Shown piece by piece: positions 35,974-45,184 of a stretch of DNA of 64,000 bases. Numbering within the stretch: the stretch's first letter is position 1; each line of letters begins with the position of its first letter. The DNA is taken from assembly GCA_903869595.1 (NCBI GenBank), contig CAIPZV010000033.1:43624-107623 (forward strand), written 5' to 3'. A program made the position numbers and the translations under genes. This DNA is from an uncultured beta proteobacterium. GTDB taxonomy: Bacteria; Pseudomonadota; Gammaproteobacteria; Burkholderiales; Burkholderiaceae_C. The notes beneath the pieces were generated by a model, which had not been told where the DNA came from, made no database searches, and worked only from the letters and a program-made list of their open reading frames with translations.

Positions 35974-37503
35974 ATGAGTGAAAGCAATTGGGCCCTTGAA
36001 GGCTTCCCGGCGCAGCAACTGCTGGGTATCCGCCGAGGCATAGAAAAAGAAAGCCTGCGCTCGCAGCGCGGCGGCGCGCTCGCAGCTACGCCGCACCCCA
36101 AAGCATTGGGCTCGGCCCTGACGCATCCGCATATCACCACCGATTTCAGTGAATCGCAGATCGAGCTCATCACCGGCGTCCACGCGGGTATCGAAGATTG
36201 CCTGGATGAATTGCGCCGCGTGCAGAACTACACGCTGGCATCTATGGGCGAGGAAATGCTGTGGGTCTCTAGCATGCCCTGCGGCTTGCCCGCTGATGAC
36301 GCGATACCGCTGGGCCAGTACGGTAGCTCCAATGTGGGCCAGGCCAAAACCGTGTACCGCAGTGGCTTGGGTTATCGCTACGGGCGGCGCATGCAAACCA
36401 TCTCGGGCATCCACTACAACTGGTCTTTGCCCCAGGTATCCAGCCAGGACTATTTCGCGCTGATCCGCAATTTCCGCCGCCATGCGTTTTTGCTCTTGTA
36501 TTTGTTTGGTGCTTCGCCTGCGGTGTGCTCCACCTTCGTGCAGGGCCGCAGCCACTCTTTGCAAGAATTGCACCCTGGAACCATGGGCCTGCCTTATGCC
36601 ACCTCGCTGCGTATGGGGCGATTAGGCTACCAAAGTGATGCGCAAAGTGCGCTAGCTGTTAGCTACAACAGTCTGGAAGGTTATGCCGCCTCGCTGCACC
36701 AGGCGCTGACCGAACCTTATGCGCCCTATGTGGAAACTGGCGTGCGTAATGCCGATGGCAGCTTCAAACAATTGGCCACCAGTTTGCTGCAAATTGAAAA
36801 CGAGTTTTACGGCACTATTCGGCCCAAGCGCGTCATCTTCCAGGGCGAGCGTCCCTTGCACGCGCTGCGTGAGCGCGGCGTGGAATATGTCGAAGTGCGC
36901 CTGATGGACCTGGACCCGTTCGAGCCCGTGGGCATACGCGCTTCTACCCTGCGCTTTTTGGATGTTTTTCTGCTGCACTGCCTGAGCCAAGCCAGTCCGG
37001 ACGACACACCTGCCGAAATCGCCGCCATGGCGCGCAACCAGCAATCTGTGGCCGAGCGGGGTCGCGAACCCGGCCTGCAATTGCAGCGTGGCGATGCGAT
37101 GGTCGGCTTGGCCGATTGGGGTCTGGACATCGTGGCCCAGTTGCGCCCACTAGCCCAGGCGCTGGACCAGGTCCATGGCGGTAACGATTACGCACAAGCG
37201 GTCGAGCTGGCGAAACATGGTTTGATGCACCCGGAGAGCCTGCCTTCGGCGCGCGTGCTGCAGGCCATGCGCGAAGACCATGGCGGATCGTTTTCTGCTT
37301 TTGTGCGCAGCCTGTCGGAGCAAACCAAAGCGCAGGAACTGGCGCAGCCCTTGGCGGCGCACGAGTTGGCGCACTTCCAGCAACTGGCGCAGGCTTCTTT
37401 AGAGCGCCAACGCGAAATCGAAGCGGCAGACACGCTGCCTTTTGCCCGTTATTTGCAGCAGTACCTATCGCCAGAGCGTTTGGGGCGGCCCAAGGCATCG
37501 TAG
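35974..37503 (+). CDS. gshA: Glutamate-cysteine ligase
   Basis: 509 residues. It follows E. coli GshA: LLGIRRGIEKESLR at the start, TTDFSESQIELIT, WVSSMPC, IPLGQYGSSNVGQAKTVYR (key part YGSSN), SGIHYNWS, and YVEVRLMDLDP. The enzyme makes gamma-glutamylcysteine, the first step of glutathione synthesis, in the cytoplasm. Length is normal. A 250-base non-coding leader precedes it, where I see no clear regulator site. Confidence 0.95.
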   Translation: MSESNWALEGFPAQQLLGIRRGIEKESLRSQRGGALAATPHPKALGSALTHPHITTDFSESQIELITGVHAGIEDCLDELRRVQNYTLASMGEEMLWVSSMPCGLPADDAIPLGQYGSSNVGQAKTVYRSGLGYRYGRRMQTISGIHYNWSLPQVSSQDYFALIRNFRRHAFLLLYLFGASPAVCSTFVQGRSHSLQELHPGTMGLPYATSLRMGRLGYQSDAQSALAVSYNSLEGYAASLHQALTEPYAPYVETGVRNADGSFKQLATSLLQIENEFYGTIRPKRVIFQGERPLHALRERGVEYVEVRLMDLDPFEPVGIRASTLRFLDVFLLHCLSQASPDDTPAEIAAMARNQQSVAERGREPGLQLQRGDAMVGLADWGLDIVAQLRPLAQALDQVHGGNDYAQAVELAKHGLMHPESLPSARVLQAMREDHGGSFSAFVRSLSEQTKAQELAQPLAAHELAHFQQLAQASLERQREIEAADTLPFARYLQQYLSPERLGRPKAS

Positions 37504-37555
37504 ATTACTGATTGCGGATGGGTTTAACGAGGCGATGCGTGACTTCACGCCTGCA

Positions 37556-37665
37556 TGAATCGCCGCGTCGCTTCGCTCCTCGCGATGACCGATGCGGCGC
37601 CACTGGTGCCCGTCGATTTGACACGAAGGGGGTCATTGCGAGGCCGCAGGCCGTGGCAATCCATG
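37556..37665. repeat. Dispersed palindromic repeat, copy B
   Basis: Left arm 37556-37590 (containing CGCGTCGCTTCGCTCCTCGC) and right arm 37631-37665 (GGTCATTGCGAGGCCGCAGG and following) are imperfect inverted copies around a 40-base centre. The element lies wholly between gshA and ylqF. Confidence 0.8.
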
Positions 37666-37762
37666 CCTCCATCTCCAAATCGCCTGCAAGGCCGCCAGTC
37701 GTAGTCGTAATCGGCAAAGTACCGGACAATCGCGCATTCCCCTAGGCACAGAGAACAAGAAC

Positions 37763-38737
37763 ATGGCGATACAGTGGTTTCCCGGGCATATGCACCTAAC
37801 GCGCAAAGCCATTGGCGAGCGCATTCGGGAGATTGACGTGGTCATCGAGCTGCTGGACGCGCGCCTGCCGGGCTCCAGTGCCAACCCCATGCTGGCGGAG
37901 CTCACACGCGGCAAACCCGCGCTCAAGGTACTTAATAAGCAAGACCTGGCAGACCCAACACGCACCGCCGAGTGGCTAGCCCATTTCAGCGCCATGCCCG
38001 CCGTGCGTGCCTTGCCACTGGACGCGGGCATGACGACACCGGCGCGCGCGCTGGTCGAAGCCTGCCACCAACTCGCGCCCTTGCGCGGCGGCATGGCCAA
38101 ACCTATGCGCGTGCTGATTTGTGGCATTCCTAATGTGGGTAAGTCCACGCTGATCAACACGCTCAAAGGCAAGCGCGCTGCCAAAACCGGCGACGAGGCC
38201 GGGGTTACCAAAGCCGAGCAGCGCATCACCATCGCCGATGATTTTTATCTGTATGACACCCCTGGCGTCTTGTGGCCGCGCATCATTGTGGCTAAAAGCG
38301 GCTACAACCTGGCCGCCAGCGGCGCCATCGGTCGCAATGCTTTTGACGACGAAGAAGTGGCGCTCGAACTCCTGGACTACCTGCGCCAACACTACCCACA
38401 AGCGCTGGCAGCGCGCTACGGCTTGGCCGATGTTGAGGCGCAGACCGACGAACAAGTACTTGAAGGCGTGGGCCGCAGGCGCGGCGCTTTGCAATCGGGT
38501 GGCCGGGTGAATTTGCAAAAAGCCGCTGAAATCGCCATCCACGACTTTCGCAGCGGTGCCTTAGGCCGCACCAGCCTGGAAACCCCAGAAGAGTTTGCCC
38601 AATGGTTAGCTGCGGGTGAAAAGCTCGACGCCGAACGCCAGCTTAAAAAAGACGCTATCGAACAAGCACGGCTGATCCGCCTGAAAAAAATCCCGCGCCC
38701 GGCGCGGGTGGATGAGCCCTACGAACCCTCGGATTAA
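37763..38737 (+). CDS. ylqF: Ribosome biogenesis GTPase YlqF (RbgA)
   Basis: 324 residues with circularly permuted GTPase motifs: G4 NKQD at 58-61, G1 GIPNVGKST at 121-129 and G3 DTPG at 165-168. N-terminal WFPGHMHLTRKAIGERI is diagnostic for YlqF/MTG1. It aids late assembly of the 50S subunit. The C-terminal domain with FRSGALGRTSLETPE is intact. It is flanked by two repeat elements. Confidence 0.94.
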   Translation: MAIQWFPGHMHLTRKAIGERIREIDVVIELLDARLPGSSANPMLAELTRGKPALKVLNKQDLADPTRTAEWLAHFSAMPAVRALPLDAGMTTPARALVEACHQLAPLRGGMAKPMRVLICGIPNVGKSTLINTLKGKRAAKTGDEAGVTKAEQRITIADDFYLYDTPGVLWPRIIVAKSGYNLAASGAIGRNAFDDEEVALELLDYLRQHYPQALAARYGLADVEAQTDEQVLEGVGRRRGALQSGGRVNLQKAAEIAIHDFRSGALGRTSLETPEEFAQWLAAGEKLDAERQLKKDAIEQARLIRLKKIPRPARVDEPYEPSD

Positions 38738-39095
38738 TGGCGTCGGCGTGGCTTAGCCAAGGCAGCGCTGGCGGGCGCATTCCGGCGGGACTGCCAGCGC
38801 CCCTGTTGCATAGGTAATGGCCGCACAAATCCGTCATCGCGAGGAGCGCAGCGACGCGGCGACCTCTAAGTGCTTGATTGGCAAGCGAAAATGGATTGCT
38901 TCGCTGCGCTTGCAATGACGGATCTGGACTTAGGCAGCGCTTCCTTAGGCGATCCGGGCACCTGTTTTCGATGCTTGCGGCACGCGACCCGGCTTGCAGC
39001 GAAGCGAGACCGGCCAAGCGCGCTATAGTGAAGCCAAAATCGAAACCACACCGGGCGCTGGCCCATCCGGCCCCGTATTTAAGAGTGAGCCTGCT
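38738..39095. other. Intergenic region holding repeat copy C
   Basis: Apart from the dispersed repeat at 38831-38922 there is only low-information sequence. No RNA gene or small open frame is convincing. The promoter of the downstream oxygenase operon is expected in the last 100 bases. Confidence 0.5.
38831..38922. repeat. Dispersed palindromic repeat, copy C
   Basis: Left arm CCGTCATCGCGAGGAGCGCA and right arm TCGCTGCGCTTGCAATGACGG (first 20 bases quoted in essence) are imperfect inverted repeats around an AAGTGCTTGATTGGCAAGCG centre. Sequence matches the other copies at the GCGAGGAGCG/CAATGACG core. Confidence 0.8.
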
Positions 39096-39977
39096 ATGAA
39101 ATTAAGCCCCGAGCAATTAGCCCAGTTTGACCGCGACGGTTATCTCTTTTTCCCCAGCCAGTTTTCGCCCGAAGAAACCCAGTCCCTGCTAGACGCGGTG
39201 CCCGAGTTGTACGCCAAGCGCGACGCCTTTAATGTGCGCGAAAAAGGGCGTGACTCGGTGCGTACCAACTTTGCGGCGCATATGGTTAGCAAGCCATTTG
39301 GCAAGCTCGGTCGCCATCCGCGCATGATCGAACCGGTGGAAATGTTGCTGGGCGAAAAGCTGTACATGCACCAGTTCAAGATCAACGGCAAGATGGCTTT
39401 TGAGGGCGATGTCTGGCAATGGCACCAAGACTACGGCACTTGGCTCAACGACGACATGATGCCTACCGAGCGCGCCATGAACGTCGCGATTTTTCTGGAC
39501 GATGTGAACGAGCACAACGGCCCCTTGATGTTCATTCCCGGCAGCCACAAGCGCGGCGTGGTCGCAGCCAAGCACGACTTGTCCACCACCAGCTACCCGC
39601 TGTGGACGGTGGACAATGAACTCATTACCTCTTTGGTGGAACGCGCGGGCGGCAAAAACGGCGGCATCGTCAGCCCCAAAGGCCCGGCCGGCTCCATGAT
39701 TTTGTTCCATAGCTGCCTGGTCCACGCGTCCACCAGCAACCTCTCGCCCTGGAACCGCGTAGCGGTGTATTTGAGCCTGTGCGCGGTCAGCAACCACATC
39801 CGCCGCCACAAGCGCCCCGAATACATCGCGCACCGCGACTTCACCCCCATCGAATGCCTGCCCGACGACTGTCTGCTCACAGACTACCCCGTTGATTTGC
39901 CCTGGAAAGACGGCATGCCCGGCAGCGCGCTGCAAACTTCCACCGTGCCTTTTGACGAGCAGAAAGCCGCCGCATGA
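39096..39977 (+). CDS. Phytanoyl-CoA dioxygenase (PhyH) family protein
   Basis: 293 residues from MKLSPEQLAQFDRDGYLFFP. Iron ligands: HQD in DVWQWHQDYGTW and the distal His in MILFHSCLVHAS; an Arg follows in WNRVAVYLSL. Motif GPLMFIPGSHKRG is typical of the PhyH/EctD group. The family hydroxylates CoA-linked or small polar substrates with 2-oxoglutarate and iron. It overlaps the next gene by four bases (ATGA), so both work in one pathway. Confidence 0.88.
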   Translation: MKLSPEQLAQFDRDGYLFFPSQFSPEETQSLLDAVPELYAKRDAFNVREKGRDSVRTNFAAHMVSKPFGKLGRHPRMIEPVEMLLGEKLYMHQFKINGKMAFEGDVWQWHQDYGTWLNDDMMPTERAMNVAIFLDDVNEHNGPLMFIPGSHKRGVVAAKHDLSTTSYPLWTVDNELITSLVERAGGKNGGIVSPKGPAGSMILFHSCLVHASTSNLSPWNRVAVYLSLCAVSNHIRRHKRPEYIAHRDFTPIECLPDDCLLTDYPVDLPWKDGMPGSALQTSTVPFDEQKAAA

Positions 39978-41332
39978 GCTTGTTTGCCAAACTCCAGCAA
40001 CGCCAGGCTGAAGGCCGTCCCATCCGCGTCGGCCTGATCGGCGCGGGCAAATTCGGCTCCATGTATTTGGCGCAAATTCCGCGTACGCCGGGCGTGCATT
40101 TGGTAGGCATTGCCGACTTGTCGCCCGATGGGGCGCGCGCCAACTTGAGCCGTGTCGGCTGGGAAGCACAGCGCATGCAGGCCGCGTCTTTGGATGCGGC
40201 CATCAAGATGGGTACCACCCACATCGGTGAAGACTGGCGCGCACTGGTTTCGCACCCCGCCATTGACGTGATCGTTGAATGCACCGGCCACCCGATTGCC
40301 GCCGTGGACCATTGCCTGGAAGCCTTTGCGCATGGCAAGCATGTGGTCAACGTGACTGTCGAGGCCGATGCGTTTTGCGGCCCCTTGTTAGCGCATAAAG
40401 CTTCGCTAGCTGGCGTGGTGTATTCATTGGCCTTTGGCGACCAACCGGCCTTGATCTGCGATTTGGTGGACTGGGCGCGCACCTGCGGCTTTCCGGTGGT
40501 GGCGGCGGGGCGCGGCCACAAATGGTTGCCGCATTTCAACCAATCCACACCCGACACCGTGTGGGGCAACTACGGCCTCACGCCCGAGCAGGCTTTGCGC
40601 GGCGGGCTCAACCCCAAAATGTTTAATAGCTTTTTGGACGGCTCCAAGCCCTCCATTGAAAGCAGCGCGGTGTCTAACGCCACGGGGCTGGGCGTGCCAT
40701 CCAACGGCTTGCTCTATCCACCGGCCAGCGTGGAAGACATTCCTTTTGTGACGCGGCCTATTGAAGAAGGCGGCGTGCTGGAGCGCAAAGGCATGGTCGA
40801 GGTGATTTCGTCCCTCGAGGCTAATGGCCGCAAGATCCCCTACGACATCCGCATGGGCGTGTGGGTAACAGTAGAGGCAGAGACCGACTACATCAAAAAC
40901 TGCTTTGAAGAGTACAACGCACACACCGACCCCAGTGGCCGCTACTTCACGCTTTACAAGCGCTGGCACTTGATCGGCTTGGAAGTGGGTATGTCGGTCG
41001 CCAGCGTCGCGCTGCGCGGTGAGCCTACCGGCGTGGCCACTGGCTGGAATGCCGATGTGGTCGCCACTGCCAAGCGCGATTTGCAGCCGGGCGAAATGCT
41101 GGACGGCGAGGGCGGTTACACCGTCTGGGGCAAATTGCTACCAGCGGACACCTCGCGCAAACTGGGCGGCTTGCCGCTGGGCTTGGCGCACAACATCAAA
41201 CTACTGCGCCCGGTCCGCCAGGGTCAGTCTTTGTGCTGGGACGATGTCGCCATAGACACCAGCACCCGCGCCTACCAACTGCGCCGCGAAATGGAAAACC
41301 ATTTTGCAGCGCCGCTGGCTAAAGCGGCTTAG
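39974..41332 (+). CDS. COG4091-type NAD(P)-dependent dehydrogenase with SAF domain
   Basis: 452 residues. The N-terminal Rossmann motif GLIGAGKFGSMYLAQI, then IADLSPDGARAN and VNVTVEADAFCGPLL, match predicted homoserine-dehydrogenase-like enzymes. The C-terminal part, LQPGEMLDGEGGYTVWGKLL, is the SAF/FlgA-like domain found in sialic acid synthase and altronate dehydratase. Family members are thought to act on sugar acids, but the activity here is unknown. Overlap with the PhyH gene suggests hydroxylation followed by oxidation of the same substrate; this is inference. Confidence 0.82.
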   Translation: MSLFAKLQQRQAEGRPIRVGLIGAGKFGSMYLAQIPRTPGVHLVGIADLSPDGARANLSRVGWEAQRMQAASLDAAIKMGTTHIGEDWRALVSHPAIDVIVECTGHPIAAVDHCLEAFAHGKHVVNVTVEADAFCGPLLAHKASLAGVVYSLAFGDQPALICDLVDWARTCGFPVVAAGRGHKWLPHFNQSTPDTVWGNYGLTPEQALRGGLNPKMFNSFLDGSKPSIESSAVSNATGLGVPSNGLLYPPASVEDIPFVTRPIEEGGVLERKGMVEVISSLEANGRKIPYDIRMGVWVTVEAETDYIKNCFEEYNAHTDPSGRYFTLYKRWHLIGLEVGMSVASVALRGEPTGVATGWNADVVATAKRDLQPGEMLDGEGGYTVWGKLLPADTSRKLGGLPLGLAHNIKLLRPVRQGQSLCWDDVAIDTSTRAYQLRREMENHFAAPLAKAA

Positions 41333-41381
41333 GGCGCAGCGTGCCCAATCGTTGTCTAGTCATTGCCAGACCACAGCAAGT

Positions 41382-41469
41382 GCGTCATTGCGAGGCCGCA
41401 GGCCGTGGCAATCCATTGCTGTATGCGCAGATGGACTGCCGCGTCGCTAGCGCTCCTCGCAGAGACGGG
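41382..41469. repeat. Dispersed palindromic repeat, copy D
   Basis: Left arm GCGTCATTGCGAGGCCGCAGG (opening given) and right arm GCCGCGTCGCTAGCGCTCCT then CGCAGAGACGGG form an imperfect inverted repeat around a 25-base centre. It ends four bases before the downstream hydrolase stop, so it also ends both convergent transcripts. Confidence 0.8.
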
Positions 41470-41473
41470 TTTT

Positions 41474-42328
41474 TTAGCGCAGCCAATCCAGCAATAACTG
41501 GTTGACGGCTGCGGGCTGCTCGCGGTGCAAAAAGTGGCCGGCACCGGGCACTTCTTGGTAGGTATATCCGCCGGTGAAATACGCATCTTGTTGGCGCATT
41601 AGCTCGGCGCGCAGGTCTTGTGCGCCGCACAGGGCTAGCGTGGGTACGGTAATCGGTCGGGCCATCTGGGTGCGCAATGCACTTAGCGCGGGGTCGGCTT
41701 TTGTGGGGTCAAACATAGCGCGGTAATAGCCCAGCGTGGCTTGCAACACACCGCTCTGGCGCAAACAATCTTTCACGCTTTGGATGTGCTCCCGGTCCTG
41801 GTAGCCCGGCGCGCACCACTCGCGCCATAGGTAATCGATAAAGGCCATGTCGTCGGCCAGCAGCGCTTTTTCAGGAAAGTCGGCCTGCTGAAAAAACCAC
41901 CAATGAAACGAGCGCTGCACATGCTTGGGGTCCAGCAAATGCGCCGCCACGATGGCCGGATGCGGCACTGCCATGAGCACTGCCTTGCGCAGCAAATCCG
42001 GGCGCGCGGCGCACAGGGCGTAGCCGATGATGGCGCCCCAGTCCTGCCCTACAAAGTCCAGTGGTTCGCCATCGCCAAGTGCCTCGATCAGGCAGGCCAG
42101 GTCTTGCACCAGCGTGGCCTTGTCGTAAAAGCCGTGGGTCGGTACGGTGGTCGGGTGGTAGCCGCGCAAATAAGGCGCAATCGCGCAAAAGCCCGCTTGC
42201 GCCAGCGCATCCATTTGGTGCTGCCAGGTGTGCGCCGTATCAGGGAAACCGTGCAGCAGCAAGACCTTGGGGCCGCTACCCTTAGTCAGGCAATGAAACT
42301 CCAGACCGTTGGCGTGAACTTGCAGCAT
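41474..42328 (-). CDS. Alpha/beta hydrolase, epoxide hydrolase-like
   Basis: 284 residues. Oxyanion hole HGFPD near 26-30, nucleophile Asp in FVGQDWGAIIG near 93-103, catalytic His in GAGHFLHREQP. The Asp nucleophile with WGA points to soluble epoxide hydrolase or haloalkane dehalogenase clades rather than esterases. No signal peptide. Substrate unknown. It stands alone, with a repeat at its 3' end. Confidence 0.87.
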   Translation of the reverse strand: MLQVHANGLEFHCLTKGSGPKVLLLHGFPDTAHTWQHQMDALAQAGFCAIAPYLRGYHPTTVPTHGFYDKATLVQDLACLIEALGDGEPLDFVGQDWGAIIGYALCAARPDLLRKAVLMAVPHPAIVAAHLLDPKHVQRSFHWWFFQQADFPEKALLADDMAFIDYLWREWCAPGYQDREHIQSVKDCLRQSGVLQATLGYYRAMFDPTKADPALSALRTQMARPITVPTLALCGAQDLRAELMRQQDAYFTGGYTYQEVPGAGHFLHREQPAAVNQLLLDWLR

Positions 42329-42473
42329 GAACTACTTTCGAAAATGGTGGTGGCGCAGCACTTAGTCGGCCTGGTGCGGGCGCAGCGCAGCAAGCATAGC
42401 TGGCCCGCGGATGCGCGTGTTTGCGATGCCGTCGCAAGCATCTTGTTGCCAGCAGTGGTTTCGCTGATGGGGT

Positions 42474-43073
42474 TCAGGCGCCGTGCGGCTCAGGGTCCTG
42501 GGCCTCTATGTGGGATGTGTCCTGCCAAAGTCCACTCATGCCCAAGCCCAACAGGCCAATGGCCATGCCGATATGCAGCAAGTCGCCGGGCACCAAGGCG
42601 GGCACGACAGCCGCTTTGGCGGCAAACAGCAGCAGACCGACCAACATCAGCGCTGTTGTCAGCGCCGTCGGCCAGCGCCCACCGCGTGCCAGGCTGATCA
42701 CCATGGCGACCACCGAGATGACTGTCAGCGCATCCACTACCACCCGCTTTTGCGCCACGCCCACGGCCAGCACCCCTATCACCGCCAGGATGATGAAAAA
42801 GATGGCTGCAAACTTGAGCTGCCGTGCCACGGCCGCATCGGGCCACAAGACGGCCACCGCCAGCAGCGGAAAGGCGGCACAAGCGCCCAGCATGGAAACA
42901 AACTGGTGCCATTGGGGAATCGGGTACAGGCCCGAAAAACGCAGAAATCCCAGCACCGCAGCAGCGCCGAGCGTGCCTGCTGCTATGCGCACACCCAAGG
43001 GCAGGCTGGCGCGGCTTAGCAGCCAGAGACACACCAGCGCCAGCACGCCGTCGGTATAGGCCAGGCTAGGCAT
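42474..43073 (-). CDS. Small polytopic membrane protein
   Basis: 199 residues with about six hydrophobic segments and a short charged loop. I do not recognise the family. Its ATG overlaps the last 8 bases of the sterol desaturase gene, so it is likely translated with it and may be a membrane partner. Confidence 0.7.
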   Translation of the reverse strand: MPSLAYTDGVLALVCLWLLSRASLPLGVRIAAGTLGAAAVLGFLRFSGLYPIPQWHQFVSMLGACAAFPLLAVAVLWPDAAVARQLKFAAIFFIILAVIGVLAVGVAQKRVVVDALTVISVVAMVISLARGGRWPTALTTALMLVGLLLFAAKAAVVPALVPGDLLHIGMAIGLLGLGMSGLWQDTSHIEAQDPEPHGA

Positions 43074-44136
43074 GGGCGGCTTCCATTACGCGTGGACGCT
43101 GCCACAACCAGCCGATGACCAGGTAGGCCAGCAAAGCCGCAGCGGAATAGCTTAGCGCTTTACCGGGAGCCAGATTTTTTGAAATCAGCAAAAAGTGCAC
43201 TAGGACGGCCATGCCAAGGCCACAGGTGAACACGCCCAAGCCCTGCATCCAGCCGGGCGCGGGGGTGTCAAAGCGCTCGAATTTTTCGGGCACAAATTCC
43301 GGTGCCGGGGTGGCACCCGGCGGCAACCACGACGGCCCGGCAAACACGCACATCAGCTTGTTGCGCCAGCCGGTGGTGCTGCGGATTTGCTGCCACATGA
43401 CCGTGTAGTGGTACACATTGCCCCAGATCGGGTTCCAGCTTTGCAGCGGCTTGCGCACGCCATAGACCACGGGCTCGTCCACGCGCTCGTCGGCGTAGGT
43501 GCCAAACATGCGGTCCCACACGCTAAAGATGCCGCCGTAGTTTTTATCCAGGCAATATTCGTTTTGCCCGTGGTGCACGCGGTGGTTAGACGGCGTCACC
43601 ATAAACCACTCCAGAAAACCCAAGCGCCCCACCAGCTGGGTGTGCACCCAAATTTGATACACCAGATCGATGAAGGCTACCGTCAGATACACCTTCATCG
43701 GAAAGCCCAGCAAGGCCAGCGGCACGTAAAACACCCATTTGAAATAAAAACCGGTGGCCGACTGGCGCAGCGCGGTGGATAAATTAAATTCTTCGCTACT
43801 GTGGTGAATCACATGCGCCGCCCAGAACAAATTCACTTCATGCCCGGTGCGGTGTACCCAGTAATAGAAAAAGTCGTACAGCACCAGCGCCAGTATCCAG
43901 GTCAGCGGGTTGCTGGTATCCCATTCAAAGGCGCCGAATTTGTCCAGGACCACCGAATACATAAAGATATTCATCCCGGCGCCCAGCGTAATCACAAATT
44001 GGCTGATCGTGCCCACGTTGAGCGAGGTGATGGAGTCTTTCAGGCGGTACACCTGCAGGCCGCGCCGGCGAGCTACCCATAATTCAATGCCTATCATCAT
44101 TAGGGCAACTGGGATCACGAATATAAAAGGTTGCAT
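43066..44136 (-). CDS. Sterol desaturase family / fatty acid hydroxylase protein
   Basis: 356 residues. Three histidine clusters are complete: HRTGH, HVIHHSS and NHRVHHGQNEYCLDKNYG (HRVHH core). About four N-terminal and two C-terminal membrane helices flank the diiron region. Family members (PF04116) hydroxylate or desaturate sterols, carotenoids or fatty acids, or cleave alkylglycerol ethers; the length and the C-terminal membrane half fit the alkylglycerol monooxygenase-like set. Substrate is not determined. Confidence 0.88.
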   Translation of the reverse strand: MQPFIFVIPVALMMIGIELWVARRRGLQVYRLKDSITSLNVGTISQFVITLGAGMNIFMYSVVLDKFGAFEWDTSNPLTWILALVLYDFFYYWVHRTGHEVNLFWAAHVIHHSSEEFNLSTALRQSATGFYFKWVFYVPLALLGFPMKVYLTVAFIDLVYQIWVHTQLVGRLGFLEWFMVTPSNHRVHHGQNEYCLDKNYGGIFSVWDRMFGTYADERVDEPVVYGVRKPLQSWNPIWGNVYHYTVMWQQIRSTTGWRNKLMCVFAGPSWLPPGATPAPEFVPEKFERFDTPAPGWMQGLGVFTCGLGMAVLVHFLLISKNLAPGKALSYSAAALLAYLVIGWLWQRPRVMEAAHA

Positions 44137-44266
44137 AGCAGTATTCCTTTATTGATTGGCTCTGCGCCTCGGGCGGTTTTCACTGCGGGGCATTGTGCCT
44201 GAATGCGCGGCTCGCCCATGAGCGTCTAAATAGGTGGGCAGATAATGGACTAGGCGCCAAATCACC

Positions 44267-45151
44267 ATGATTACTTCTACCCATACGCTAGACACCGCCA
44301 CCCTGGCCTATTTGCAAAGCTGGACCGGCAGCACCGAGACCTTGCTGGATCAGGCCACTGTTGCGCCCGTGCGCGCGCTGTCGGCCACGCTGGACCGGGA
44401 CGACCCCATGCCTATGGTGGGCGATGCCTTACCGGCCTTGTGGCATTGGCTGTATTTTTTGCCGCAGCACCGGCATAGCGCATTAGGGCCGGACGGCCAT
44501 GCGCGGCGGGGCGGGTTTTTGCCACCCGTGCCGCTGCCCCGGCGCATGTGGGCTGGTGGGCGTTTGCGCTGGCAGGCGGCCAACCCGCTGCGTGTGGGCG
44601 ATGCGCTGCGCCGCGTGTCCAGCATCGAATCGATTACGCACAAGCGCGGGCGCAGCGGCGACTTGCTGTTTGTGCTGGTGCGCCACGCTATTTCTAAAGA
44701 CGCCGGTCTTTGCCTGACCGAGGAACACGACATCGTGTACCGCGCCGCTGCGCAGCCGGGCGAGGCCGCATCTGCGCCCATCGCTGCCGACCAAAGCGCG
44801 CCCTGGCAGCGCGAGGTGCGGGCCGATGCGGTGCTCTTATTCCGCTACTCCGCGCTGACCTTTAACAGCCACCGCATCCACTACGACCGCAGCTACGTTA
44901 CGCAAGAGGAGGGCTACCCCGGCCTGGTGGTACACGGCCCGCTGATTGCCACGCTGCTGCTGGACCTGGTGCGCCGCCACTTGCCTGATGCCACCATCGG
45001 CCAATTTAGCTTCAAGGCCTTGCGCCCCACCTTTGACCAGCACCCGCTGCGCCTGCATGCCCAGCCCGCGCCCGATGGCCGCAGCGTGCGGGTGTGGGCT
45101 TCGGACCATGATGGCTGGCTGACCATGCAAGGCGATGTTGCGCTAAGCTGA
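44267..45151 (+). CDS. FAS1-like dehydratase (HTD2 / mesaconyl-C4-CoA hydratase type)
   Basis: 294 residues. The N-terminal half has LPALWHWLYFLPQHRHSALGPDGHARRGGFLPP (essence WHWLYF and GGFLPP) and PRRMWAGGRL, the signature of the HTD2/mesaconyl-C4-CoA hydratase hot-dog family. The C-terminal half has YSALTFNSHRIHYDRSY and PGLVVHGPLIATLLLD, another typical hot-dog motif. It (de)hydrates an acyl-CoA. It opens a three-gene plus-strand set with an acyl-CoA dehydrogenase and a CoA transferase, so a short branched or dicarboxylic acyl-CoA is a probable substrate. Confidence 0.85.
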   Translation: MITSTHTLDTATLAYLQSWTGSTETLLDQATVAPVRALSATLDRDDPMPMVGDALPALWHWLYFLPQHRHSALGPDGHARRGGFLPPVPLPRRMWAGGRLRWQAANPLRVGDALRRVSSIESITHKRGRSGDLLFVLVRHAISKDAGLCLTEEHDIVYRAAAQPGEAASAPIAADQSAPWQREVRADAVLLFRYSALTFNSHRIHYDRSYVTQEEGYPGLVVHGPLIATLLLDLVRRHLPDATIGQFSFKALRPTFDQHPLRLHAQPAPDGRSVRVWASDHDGWLTMQGDVALS

Positions 45152-45184
45152 AGTTTTGCAGCGCATCCAAGCCGGCCCCACACC

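Noticed and set aside
39189..40169. 326-codon open frame on the minus strand
   Set aside because: Antisense to the PhyH and SAF-dehydrogenase genes, which have clear motifs.
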